64,000 nt of DNA. Source: JAICWP01 sp035252015. GTDB lineage: Bacteria; Acidobacteriota; Terriglobia; Terriglobales; Acidobacteriaceae. The stretch lies in NCBI GenBank assembly GCA_035252015.1, contig DATFDP010000223.1, positions 1-64,000 of the forward strand, written 5' to 3'. The position numbers and the translations under genes were made by a program. The notes beneath the pieces are model-generated. The model made no database searches, was not told where the DNA came from, and worked only from the letters and a program-made list of their open reading frames with translations. This document shows, piece by piece, positions 1 to 7,659 of the stretch. Numbering within the stretch: position 1 is the first letter of the stretch; every line of letters begins with the position of its first letter.

Positions 1-864
1 CGCCTCCTGCGCTGCTGTCGAAACCGCGTCGAAACCAATGTAAGCAAAGAACACCACACCAGCGGCGCGGGCAACTCCCGACCACCCGTAACCGCCAAAC
101 GATCCTTGATTCGGCGGGAGGAAGGGATGCCAATTAGCTGCCGCGACTGCCGGATGATTGATCACCCAAGCCGTCGCCACTGCGATGAAGACCAACACCG
201 CAGCCAGCTTTATGAAGACGACGGTCGTGTTGAAGTTCGCCGACTCGCGGATGCCGAGGACTAGGATGGTGGTTACGATGGCAATGCCGAGAAATGCCAG
301 CAGGTTGAAATGCGCGGTGGCATGTGGCAGCGCAGCGTAATCGCTGGCGTTGCCGGGCAGTGTGTTGAGTGGTTGCCAGTGGTTCTGGAACATCACCCAG
401 ATCGAACCCGGCGTGTCGCAGATCTGCGGAGGGATGTTGATGCCGTAATCCTGCAGGAAGGCGACGAGCGTGCTGCTCCAGCCGGACGCCACGGTGGCTG
501 CGCCAAAGGCATATTCCAGGATCAGGTCCCAGCCGATAATCCAGGCGAAGATCTCGCCCAGCGTGGCATAGCCATAGGTGTAAGCCGAGCCGGCGATCGG
601 GATCAACGAAGCGAACTCAGCGTAGCACAGTCCGGCAAAAGCGCAGCCCACCCCAGCGAAGATATACGACAGGATAATGGCCGGACCGGTGTATTGAGCC
701 GCAGCCTCACCGGTGATGACGAAAATGCCCGCACCGATAATCGCGCCGATGCCCAGCGTGATCAGATTGATCGGCCCCAACGCGCGCTTCAGGCTGTGCT
801 CACTCTCTTCGTGGGCTTCGGCCATGAGCACGTCAAGAGGTTTGGTCTTTAGTAGGCTAGCCAT
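1..864 (-). CDS. APC-family amino acid permease, 5' part (runs off window edge)
   Basis: The first 288 residues of an amino acid/polyamine/organocation permease are present and the rest lies beyond base 1. A hydrophilic N-terminus of about 30 residues is followed by LGPINLITLGIGAIIGAGIF, the TM1 motif with the unwound GIGAIIGAGIF segment that binds substrate in this superfamily. Further hydrophobic segments follow, with YAEFASLIPIAGSAYTY (TM3 region) and FFAYIGFDAVST (TM6 region). The pattern resembles cationic amino acid transporters of the YfnA/CAT type, so import of an amino acid by proton symport is likely. The start is the ATG at 862-864; a second Met at codon 14 is possible and neither has a strong ribosome site. 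Substrate cannot be assigned. Confidence 0.9.
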   Translation of the reverse strand, partial: MASLLKTKPLDVLMAEAHEESEHSLKRALGPINLITLGIGAIIGAGIFVITGEAAAQYTGPAIILSYIFAGVGCAFAGLCYAEFASLIPIAGSAYTYGYATLGEIFAWIIGWDLILEYAFGAATVASGWSSTLVAFLQDYGINIPPQICDTPGSIWVMFQNHWQPLNTLPGNASDYAALPHATAHFNLLAFLGIAIVTTILVLGIRESANFNTTVVFIKLAAVLVFIAVATAWVINHPAVAAANWHPFLPPNQGSFGGYGWSGVARAAGVVFFAYIGFDAVSTAAQEA

Positions 865-941
865 GAGGTGAACGAATCTCCTAGCGACTATCGCTTAGAG
901 CGAGCACTTTACACCTGATGATGGGCGAGTTCCACAATGAC

Positions 942-965
942 GAGTGATAACAGGCGTTATCACTC
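942..965. promoter_or_regulatory. Perfect 10-bp inverted repeat (hairpin or operator)
   Basis: GAGTGATAAC (942-951) is followed by a 4-nt AGGC loop and its exact reverse complement GTTATCACTC (956-965). It lies 77 bp before the permease start and abuts the stop codon of the truncated NRAMP frame (967-969). Read on the minus strand it could end the upstream transcript, though no T-run follows on that strand. It could equally be a dimeric repressor operator for the permease. Confidence 0.5.
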
Positions 966-966
966 T

Positions 967-1191
967 TTACAATTCCCAGCATCGCAGCGTGTCACACCTG
1001 CTCGCGCCCACGGCGATTCTGCCGCACATCTCCATATAGACAATGATCGCGATGGTGCCCAGCACGATGGCCCACATGAGCCTGTACCCGAAGAGCGCTC
1101 CCGCCTGCATCGTGAACACGATTTGGCCCAGATCAACGAATCCCCCCAGCGCTGTCATGATTCCAAGGGTAATGCCTAGGAGCTTCTTCAT
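967..1191 (-). pseudogene. NRAMP-type metal transporter, N-terminal remnant
   Basis: The 74-codon frame begins MKKLLGITLGIMTALGGFVD and continues LGQIVFTMQAGALFGYRLMW and EMCGRIAV, which is the conserved N-terminal stretch of NRAMP-family divalent metal transporters (TM1 and TM2 region). NRAMP proteins are usually about 400 residues or more. After GRIAV the homology stops and 13 unrelated residues lead to TAA at 967-969. The ATG overlaps the stop of the upstream lipoprotein gene in an ATGA junction (1188-1191), so the two were translationally coupled. I read this as a gene whose 3' part was lost near 1010, with permease upstream DNA now joined there. A transport function is not expected. Confidence 0.7.
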
Positions 1192-1610
1192 TGGGACGAC
1201 TTCGTTCTCTTGAACGTTTGCCGAAGCGCTGCAAAGCGCTGTTTCGCTACTGCCAGGGCTTCGGGATCGTCCAATGCGCGGCCTACGCCTTGCAGCTCGT
1301 TTGCAAATGAATCCAGTTCGGAGCCGTATTCTTGAAGCTTTTCTTCGCTTACTTGGCCAGGGATGGCCTCGCGGAGTTCTCTCGAGGCGCGCTTAACCTG
1401 GTCGGCTAAGTACTCTCTGTGGCCCTCGGCGTAGTTGCGAGTTGCGCGGTTTTGGCGAATATAGTCAACGAATATCTCCGCTTCGGCCGCCAATGAGGCT
1501 GCGGAGGTGAGCTGCGACTGCAACTCGTCTGGGGTGATAGGCTTGTGCCGCGAACAAGAGGCAAGCAAAAGGATCGTCGCAAGCAATAGCAGTGCCTTAG
1601 TGTTGGGCAC
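1188..1610 (-). CDS. Small lipoprotein, function unknown
   Basis: A 140-residue protein begins MPNTKALLLLATILLLASCS, a lipoprotein signal with lipobox LASC and Cys19 as the lipidated residue. The mature part is rich in Ala, Glu, Arg and Gln and is predicted to be helical by eye, consistent with a small helical bundle. No catalytic motif is visible. It overlaps the truncated NRAMP gene by four bases, so it was the first gene of a lipoprotein-transporter operon and may have served that transporter. The family was not recognised. Confidence 0.75.
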   Translation of the reverse strand: MPNTKALLLLATILLLASCSRHKPITPDELQSQLTSAASLAAEAEIFVDYIRQNRATRNYAEGHREYLADQVKRASRELREAIPGQVSEEKLQEYGSELDSFANELQGVGRALDDPEALAVAKQRFAALRQTFKRTKSSQ

Positions 1611-1804
1611 ATTCTAAAGATGCAATGAGGGTACTCACGTGTTTGCTGCACATTAAGAGAATCCCGATCCTCGCTATTACTTCCACCTGTGCGTGAACTA
1701 GAAAGCTTCGCTCCTAATGGCCTATGACCCGGTCATCCCTTTAACAATCCCGACCGCCGGAGCGCATCGTGCCAGGCACCAAGTCGCGTCGGACAGCGGT
1801 TTGG

Positions 1805-4800
1805 CTAGAAGCCGAGTCGGAGAGCTAGCTGGATCTGCCGAGGGCCTCCAATAATCCGGTTACCCATTCCGAAAGTGGGATTCGGTTGAAACGGCGGGAA
1901 CAAACCGAGTCCACCATCCAGAGCAAAATGGGGAGTGTTGAGTACGTTAAAGAAATCGGCCCGCAACTCCAGTTTCAGCCTTTCGCCAATTCCAAACTGC
2001 CGCTGAAGAGCAAAATCCCAATCGGAGTATGCAAAACCACGGAGCGCATTGCGGGCGAGGTCCCCCTGACGGACCTCAAGAGGGACCGTAAACGCAGCCG
2101 GGTTGATTTTCCTGCCACCCGGCAAGGTAGGGTTCTGCATGTACAACGGTACACCGGAGATTAGATCCGGACGGGTTTGATTCAAAGTGGGGTCCGTTCC
2201 CGTATCAAAGCGTTGTATTACCACGTTCACCGGTAGCGCGGTCTGCGCGCCATAGATGGAGGCTATTAACCAGTTCCTCAGGATGGTGCGGAGCGCCGTA
2301 TTGTGAATAGGTGCTGGTATGGCGTACGTGAATGCCAGTTTCAAACTGTGACGAACGTCGAAATCCGACGGCCCACGTTCAAAGCGTGGATTTACCAGGT
2401 TGTCGAAGCCGACGTCGGTAGAGGTGTCGTCGATCGAATGTGACCACGTATAGGAAAACAACGCCGCCAGGCCGTGCGACATGCGACGTCGAAACTGCAG
2501 CTCTAGCGCCTGGTAATCAGCAGAAGACGAGTTCGCCGTTATGAAAATCTCGCTGTTGTCGAACCGTGGATTGGGGGAACCCATTATTACGTTTTGCCGC
2601 AGTAGCTTTCGTCCGAGTTCGCCCACATAGGATGTGGACAGCATTTGATTGGAACCAAAGCTTTGGTCAAATGTGACATTCCATTGGTAATTGCGTGGAA
2701 GAGCGTGGTCCGGGACGAGAACATTGAAGGTGCCGCTGTATGGCGGTTCGAGAACCGGGGGGGGAGGAGGTGCTGCGACCTGCGAGCTTAAGGGGTATGG
2801 CACGCCGAAGGCAGCGCTTTCACGTAAATGCGGGAAAGATGCCGCGGCATCCATCAGATCGCCCAAGCCCAGGTCGTAGAAGACTCCGAAGCCTCCGCGA
2901 ATGACGGATTGTGTTCCGGGAGCACGGAAGAGTTGGTAAGCAGCCCCAAGGCGGGGCGCGAAATTGGTGTAACTTGTGTTGTACAGTGGCGTGCCCGGAG
3001 GCGCTACCTGTAGCTGTTCTAAATCAGGAAAACCAGTAACCGTAAGCAGAGGCTGATTGCCCTTGGCATGCGGTGGCGGCACCAGTTCCCAGCGCAAACC
3101 ATAGGTAAGCGTCAGGCGGGGGCTGATCTTCCAATTATCCTGGCCATACAGTGAAAGGTTGTGAAGCCCCATAGTAACGGAGTCGAAGGCGGACACGTCC
3201 ACTTCATTAGCAATCCCGCTGAGGGCGCCTACAACCCCGGCAAAAAAGATAGCCGATCGGTAATTAAACGGCCCGTAATGAGGGGTGAGGTAGCGGTAGT
3301 CAGCCCCAAACCTAACATCATGTCGGCCCCGCAGGAGTGAGGTGTTGCTGACGAGATTTCCTTGCCGCTGCAGGTTATCGGCCAATCGGCCTTCGCGAAA
3401 ATGGGTAAAGCTATCAATTAGGACAAAGGTGAGAGAAGTCTCCGGCGATGCGAAAGGCGCGGGAAAAAGAACCGAGTCCGCCGGCGGTATTGCACCGCCC
3501 CAGCTGGCCACCCTGGCAGATCCGCCGGCCTCCGTACGGAAATAGTTCAGTCGCAGGTCGCTAGCGATTTGTGGAGAGTGCGTGATTGTCGCGCCCACTG
3601 TCGCCGAACGCGTATTCACCTCGCCGCGATCAAATTCACTCCAGCCGCCCACATCTCCGCTTTTAGATGGTGCTTCCGAGTAGCGGCCAAAAACTGTCAG
3701 CCTGTCGTTCACCACTTGATCAAACCGGATACTGGTGCTGTCGAGAACAGCTTCGCCAGAGCCCGTAGTAAAGAGCGTTGCCAGCAAGCTTCCCGGATCG
3801 TCGGGACCGTTTGGCAGAGGGAAGGCATCCAGGAGTTGCCGGACAGGGCCAGTCGCCTGCCGTCGCGCCAGTAAATCTGGAACGCTAAATTCACCTCCGC
3901 CCGACTGCAGTGAGCGCAAGCCTTCGTAGGAGAAGAAGAAGAAGATCCGGTTTTTTCTGATGGGTCCTCCAAACACTCCGCCAAAATCGTTCTGGCGAAG
4001 AGGAACCCGGTGAAACCCGGCGGCATTGGCCAGCCAATCATTGGCGTCCAGGGCGTCGTTACGCAAGTAGTCGAACGCGGAGCCGTGATATTGATTCGAA
4101 CCCGACCGGGAAACGATTTCGAGCTGACCACCATCTGCGCGGCCGTATTCAGCCGGGTAGGTGGAAGTCTGCAGCTTAAATTCCTGCATGGCATCGGTAG
4201 AGATGATGCCATGCGTACCTCCCATTACATCGACCGGGGGAACAGTACCTGCTGCGATAGGTCCTTGTCCAAAGGCGCCGCTTCCTGCCGCCACATTGGC
4301 ACTGACGCCATCTAAGGTGAAGTAATTGGAAGTGTCACGCTGCCCATTTACGCTTATTCCCCCTGGAGCGAAAACGCCCTGTGGTGCCATTTGAGTCATG
4401 CCGGTTCCCACCACGCCAGGAGCGAGGGCAATCAAGGTCTGGAAGCTCCGATTGTTCATTGGAAGATCACGGATAAGTTGCGCATCCACCTCCGTGGCTA
4501 CTGCAGGGGACTCCGTTTGCAAGGACGACTCTCTGGCGCGGACTGTGATTTCCTCATGGCGCTTGGCGGGCTTGAGAACGAAATCCAGCCGAGCTCGTTG
4601 ACTGGGGTCAAGCTTGAAATCAGGGTGGTCCGCAGCCTGAAATCCTGGAGCCACGGCGGTTACCGCGTAGGAGCCGGGCAGCAAGAACGAAAACCGGTAT
4701 AGACCCTGATCGCGGGATGAAGTTGCACGTGTTACACCGCTGTTCCGGCTGGTAATAGCGACATTGGCGCTAACGACTACTGCCCCAGATGAATCGGTGA

Positions 4801-4909
4801 CGGTTCCGGATAAGTCCGCCGTCTGACTGGCCGCTTCCGGAGTAAGCGTGACCACTAAGATCGAGGACAAGGCAGCAAATAAAAGCGCGGCTGTGCGCCC
4901 CGAACTCAT
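1805..4909 (-). CDS. Oar-like TonB-dependent outer membrane receptor
   Basis: The protein has 1034 residues from the chosen ATG at 4909; a GTG three codons earlier is the alternative. A Sec signal (SSGRTAALLFAALSSILVV onward, ending EAASQ) precedes a carboxypeptidase-regulatory-like beta-sandwich (LSGTVTDSSGAVV). A plug-like domain follows, with EITVRARES and LPMNNRSFQTLIALAPGVVG, and then a long beta-barrel. The last residues RQIQLALRLGF end in Phe, the usual outer-membrane barrel signature. Oar-type receptors take up or export substrates across the outer membrane with TonB energy, and the ligand here is unknown. It is the last gene in the minus-strand run that includes the ECF sigma block, separated from the preceding gene by a hairpin at 5077-5104, so co-regulation by that sigma factor is plausible but unproven. 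Confidence 0.93.
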   Translation of the reverse strand: MSSGRTAALLFAALSSILVVTLTPEAASQTADLSGTVTDSSGAVVVSANVAITSRNSGVTRATSSRDQGLYRFSFLLPGSYAVTAVAPGFQAADHPDFKLDPSQRARLDFVLKPAKRHEEITVRARESSLQTESPAVATEVDAQLIRDLPMNNRSFQTLIALAPGVVGTGMTQMAPQGVFAPGGISVNGQRDTSNYFTLDGVSANVAAGSGAFGQGPIAAGTVPPVDVMGGTHGIISTDAMQEFKLQTSTYPAEYGRADGGQLEIVSRSGSNQYHGSAFDYLRNDALDANDWLANAAGFHRVPLRQNDFGGVFGGPIRKNRIFFFFSYEGLRSLQSGGGEFSVPDLLARRQATGPVRQLLDAFPLPNGPDDPGSLLATLFTTGSGEAVLDSTSIRFDQVVNDRLTVFGRYSEAPSKSGDVGGWSEFDRGEVNTRSATVGATITHSPQIASDLRLNYFRTEAGGSARVASWGGAIPPADSVLFPAPFASPETSLTFVLIDSFTHFREGRLADNLQRQGNLVSNTSLLRGRHDVRFGADYRYLTPHYGPFNYRSAIFFAGVVGALSGIANEVDVSAFDSVTMGLHNLSLYGQDNWKISPRLTLTYGLRWELVPPPHAKGNQPLLTVTGFPDLEQLQVAPPGTPLYNTSYTNFAPRLGAAYQLFRAPGTQSVIRGGFGVFYDLGLGDLMDAAASFPHLRESAAFGVPYPLSSQVAAPPPPPVLEPPYSGTFNVLVPDHALPRNYQWNVTFDQSFGSNQMLSTSYVGELGRKLLRQNVIMGSPNPRFDNSEIFITANSSSADYQALELQFRRRMSHGLAALFSYTWSHSIDDTSTDVGFDNLVNPRFERGPSDFDVRHSLKLAFTYAIPAPIHNTALRTILRNWLIASIYGAQTALPVNVVIQRFDTGTDPTLNQTRPDLISGVPLYMQNPTLPGGRKINPAAFTVPLEVRQGDLARNALRGFAYSDWDFALQRQFGIGERLKLELRADFFNVLNTPHFALDGGLGLFPPFQPNPTFGMGNRIIGGPRQIQLALRLGF

Positions 4910-5076
4910 GGATGCCACTACTCGTCCCAGTAGGAAATTCCAGTTTGTGGCAGGGCCGGCGGGATGCTTTGCTGCTACCGTAGATTCGAAAGGCGTGGCG
5001 CAAGCTCCTTAAAACTGTGGCGGGATACTGCGACATGCTGGAGGAAAAGTCAAGCAGCAGGAGAACCCTGAAACTC

Positions 5077-5104
5077 GGAGGAGACCCGGGTGGGGGTCCC
5101 CTCC
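5077..5104 (-). terminator. Strong hairpin after the secreted-protein gene
   Basis: GGAGGAGACCC (5077-5087) and GGGTCCCCTCC (5094-5104) pair over 11 positions with one A-C mismatch around a 6-nt loop. It lies 25 bp past the stop of the minus-strand gene at 5130-5885 and before the receptor gene. The T-tract on the minus strand is poor (GAGTTTC), so it may be a transcript-stabilising or attenuating hairpin instead of a full terminator. Confidence 0.45.
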
Positions 5105-5129
5105 AGGCGAAACCTACACACGGCGCCGT

Positions 5130-5885
5130 TCAGGGCCTTGTCACGTGGACGTGGAAAGTGATGTAAAAATCGCCGCCATTCGTGTCAGCTCCGTTGCCGT
5201 GTGTGGGTAAGGATACAAGTCTGCCAATAGCCCGGCCAGCGCTGGTCGTTCCATCTGGATTCGTCACTGGGATCGGATCAATGAACCAATCGTTGCAGAA
5301 ACCGTTTATGCCCAGCCGGTTGCATTGAATTTGTACCCACGTGCTTTCAGGGGCAGACCCTCCCCATGATCCGGTCATGTACACGCGATAGAAATTTGTA
5401 CTGCTCCAGTTGAACCGGAATATAGCCGGGCAGGTGATAGTCTGCCCTACTTGGTTCATGGTGCCCATATCCAGGAAGACAGCCGTGCATATCTCTTCGA
5501 ATCTGGCTGGCAGGTACTGGGTTCCTTGAAATGGAGGATTGGGAGGCACCGTATAACCCGGCTGCCCAGCCGGAATCTCATTTGCTGAGCTCAGGGTAAG
5601 CCGCATAGTGCGCAGTGTGGAACTGAGCAAATCCAGCGTCCAGTCGCCCGGCGGTTCGTGATTATAAGTGTTGGCGTTTAGATACGACGCAACATTCTGA
5701 TGGTCATTGTCATACTCGCCGAGTATCCCATTTACCGGCCCTGTTAGGCCGTCGCTCTGAATGTAGTAAGGGACCTGGCTGGCATCGACGTCCGAAAGAT
5801 ACGTCGCCACGGGAACATTAGGGTTGGGTTTAGCCGCGAAGGCCGTTATGGCTACAAAAACCAGCGTCAAGCTGCGCCAATTCAT
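5130..5885 (-). CDS. Secreted protein of unknown function
   Basis: The 251-residue product starts MNWRSLTLVFVAITAFAAKP, a Sec signal peptide, so it is exported. A clear ribosome site GGGAGGAAA lies about 9 bases before the ATG. The mature part has many aromatic residues and Asn/Gly/Pro-rich loops (for example IQSDGLTGPVNGILGEYDND) and four cysteines in its second half (EEIC, TITC, IQC, GFC), which would form disulfides in the periplasm. A beta-rich fold is likely. I do not recognise a family. It sits between the anti-sigma-like gene and the TonB-dependent receptor and may be a target of the adjacent ECF system. Confidence 0.75.
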   Translation of the reverse strand: MNWRSLTLVFVAITAFAAKPNPNVPVATYLSDVDASQVPYYIQSDGLTGPVNGILGEYDNDHQNVASYLNANTYNHEPPGDWTLDLLSSTLRTMRLTLSSANEIPAGQPGYTVPPNPPFQGTQYLPARFEEICTAVFLDMGTMNQVGQTITCPAIFRFNWSSTNFYRVYMTGSWGGSAPESTWVQIQCNRLGINGFCNDWFIDPIPVTNPDGTTSAGRAIGRLVSLPTHGNGADTNGGDFYITFHVHVTRP

Positions 5886-6076
5886 AAATCAATTTCCTCC
5901 CGATTGTGCTCCGTTACGCGGCTTACCAAAGGTGCGGCCGCAAACTTTTGGGTCCCGCCGCGTTTGGGGTCTCATTACTGAGTGACAGCAAAGGCCAAGG
6001 CATTTCAGCAGGAATAAGAAGATACTGCCAAGATGCGGGGATGAGCACGAAGGCCCGGGCAGCAGGATGGCAGGAC

Positions 6077-6949
6077 TTATCGCCTGGCCACTCGGAAGGC
6101 GTATTCGGCGACAGTTTCCGCAGATCCAGCAATGCGTACCCCGCGCACGGTCAGAATGTAGTCGCCAGGGTGAAGTAAGGAGTTGGATAGCTCAATAAAG
6201 ACCCTTTTGCCATCATCAAACGTCTGATCCTTCAGGTGTTCCGCGCTCCAGACTAGCTTGTTGTCGGCGGTTTCCAAGACGGCCCGATAACTCGGGTAGT
6301 TACCTTCAAATCGTGCTTCCAGGCGCACCCGGCTCACGCCAGGAGGTATTGCCAGAACGGGCGGCGCCTGCTCGGGGCCACGAACCAGCACGGGGTTGAG
6401 CACAAATGCAACAGTGTTTGTTTCCGCAGCCTTCTGTCCCTGACCAGCCGCTTGGCCGGGGGCCACTCCTGGTGCAAATGGGCCGTGCGGCTCGGTCGGA
6501 GTAGAAGCAGTGGCCAACTGTCGCCTGCTTCGATGACTCAACCACCATCCTGCAGCCACCAGCACTAGCAAACACGCGGAAAGCACCGGGATGAGCACGA
6601 ACCTTGGCCTTGGGCTAACCAACCGGAACCACGACTTCCATTTGCCTGCCACGCCGGGGCGAGGAGACGGGGGTGGGACCGCTTCCATGAGGTAGCGGGA
6701 TAGCGTGTAGGCAAATTCCTGCTTCCTCACCTGTTGGGGAGATAGGAGGAGCCGCCGTTCGAAGGCCTCGCGGTCAGCTGCGGAAAGCTCTCCGCGCGCG
6801 TAGGCGTCTCGCAGCTCATCCTCCATGGCGAGGAGTTCGGCGAAGCAGTCGTCGTCTGCTAAATAGCGAACTTCCAGTTCAGTCTGCTCCTGATCCGAAA
6901 GCCGCCCCAGGAGGTAGTGGATCATTCGCTTTTCCTGCTCGGATTCCAT
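6077..6949 (-). CDS. Transmembrane anti-sigma-like protein
   Basis: The protein has 290 residues from the ATG at 6949, with GGAGGAG upstream; a GTG at 6991 is an alternative. The cytoplasmic N-terminus (MIHYLLGRLSDQEQTELEVR, then LLAMEDELRDAYARGELS) has the helical layout of anti-sigma domains. It lacks the HxxxCxxC zinc motif and has one Cys (DDDCF). A single membrane segment, RFVLIPVLSACLLVLVAAGW, lies near residue 130. A Pro/Ala/Gly-rich linker follows, then a C-terminal beta-sandwich-like periplasmic domain (VSRVRLEARFEGNYPSYRAV). It follows the ECF sigma gene by 51 bp, the normal place for a cognate anti-sigma factor. The function is inferred from topology and position. Confidence 0.75.
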   Translation of the reverse strand: MESEQEKRMIHYLLGRLSDQEQTELEVRYLADDDCFAELLAMEDELRDAYARGELSAADREAFERRLLLSPQQVRKQEFAYTLSRYLMEAVPPPSPRPGVAGKWKSWFRLVSPRPRFVLIPVLSACLLVLVAAGWWLSHRSRRQLATASTPTEPHGPFAPGVAPGQAAGQGQKAAETNTVAFVLNPVLVRGPEQAPPVLAIPPGVSRVRLEARFEGNYPSYRAVLETADNKLVWSAEHLKDQTFDDGKRVFIELSNSLLHPGDYILTVRGVRIAGSAETVAEYAFRVARR

Positions 6950-7000
6950 GAGAGACTCGCGTGCTCCTCCAATATAGAGTGAAAATAACACCCATTCGTT

Positions 7001-7576
7001 TCATTCGTCTGTTCGGCGCTGCAGGCAACGCTCGACGCACTCCTGTAACTGCGCACGAACGCGATGCATACGTATCCGCAGCGCGTTCAGGGGAATGCCA
7101 AGCCGAGACGCCAATTCGCGACGCGCTTCGATCCGGGCGTGTTTGTCTTCCTGGTAGTACTGCATAACCGTCTGGAAGTCCTGCGGGGCCATTCCCCTTA
7201 GGCAGTGCTCCAGGCATTCCCTGCGGGACTCATCAGGAATAGCTGCCGGCTGGTGTGGGACCGATTTCAGGACCGCTTCACGCTGCCGGCTGCGCAGGTG
7301 TTCGAGAAAAACGTTTCGTGCAATTCCAAGGCAATAAGCCGTAAAGTTGGCTATGACTTCGCCAAGCTCCAGGTTTTTTGCCACCCGATTGAGGGTATCG
7401 TCGGCAAGATCTTCCGGGAAAACACCTCCGCGCCACTGGAACAGCTTTACCAGCCGGCGGCGCAGGTCTTCGTACTTTATTCCAGCTTGCTCGCGGTCCG
7501 AGTCAAGCTGCGCCAGCAAGCGATCAAATGCCTCCTGAGTAAGTGTCCATTTGCTTTTCGCGAATGGGGAGTCCAC
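7001..7576 (-). CDS. ECF-type RNA polymerase sigma factor
   Basis: The 191-residue protein has the two conserved regions of ECF sigma factors. Region 2 is around residues 55-100 (DLADDTLNRVAKNL then FTAYCLGIARNVFLEHLRSR). Region 4 is around 125-185 (MAPQDFQTVMQYYQEDKHAR and LASRLGIPLNALRIRMHRVR, the helix-turn-helix for the -35 element). It would direct RNA polymerase to a small promoter set. The start is a GTG (7574-7576) with a weak ribosome site. It sits between the TPR-CHAT gene (83 bp upstream) and the anti-sigma-like gene, and all three read in one direction, so one signalling operon is likely. Confidence 0.87.
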   Translation of the reverse strand: MDSPFAKSKWTLTQEAFDRLLAQLDSDREQAGIKYEDLRRRLVKLFQWRGGVFPEDLADDTLNRVAKNLELGEVIANFTAYCLGIARNVFLEHLRSRQREAVLKSVPHQPAAIPDESRRECLEHCLRGMAPQDFQTVMQYYQEDKHARIEARRELASRLGIPLNALRIRMHRVRAQLQECVERCLQRRTDE

Positions 7577-7659
7577 ATCGGCACCGAATCCGGAAGCTCA
7601 GGAATAACTGTCGAGGGGGAATTTAGCACAATGCCGTGCCAATTGTGTGAGGGATGAAC

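Noticed and set aside
310..852. Long plus-strand open frame opposite the permease
   Set aside because: The minus strand encodes a clear APC permease with correct membrane motifs; the plus translation is Arg/Asp-rich with no domain pattern.
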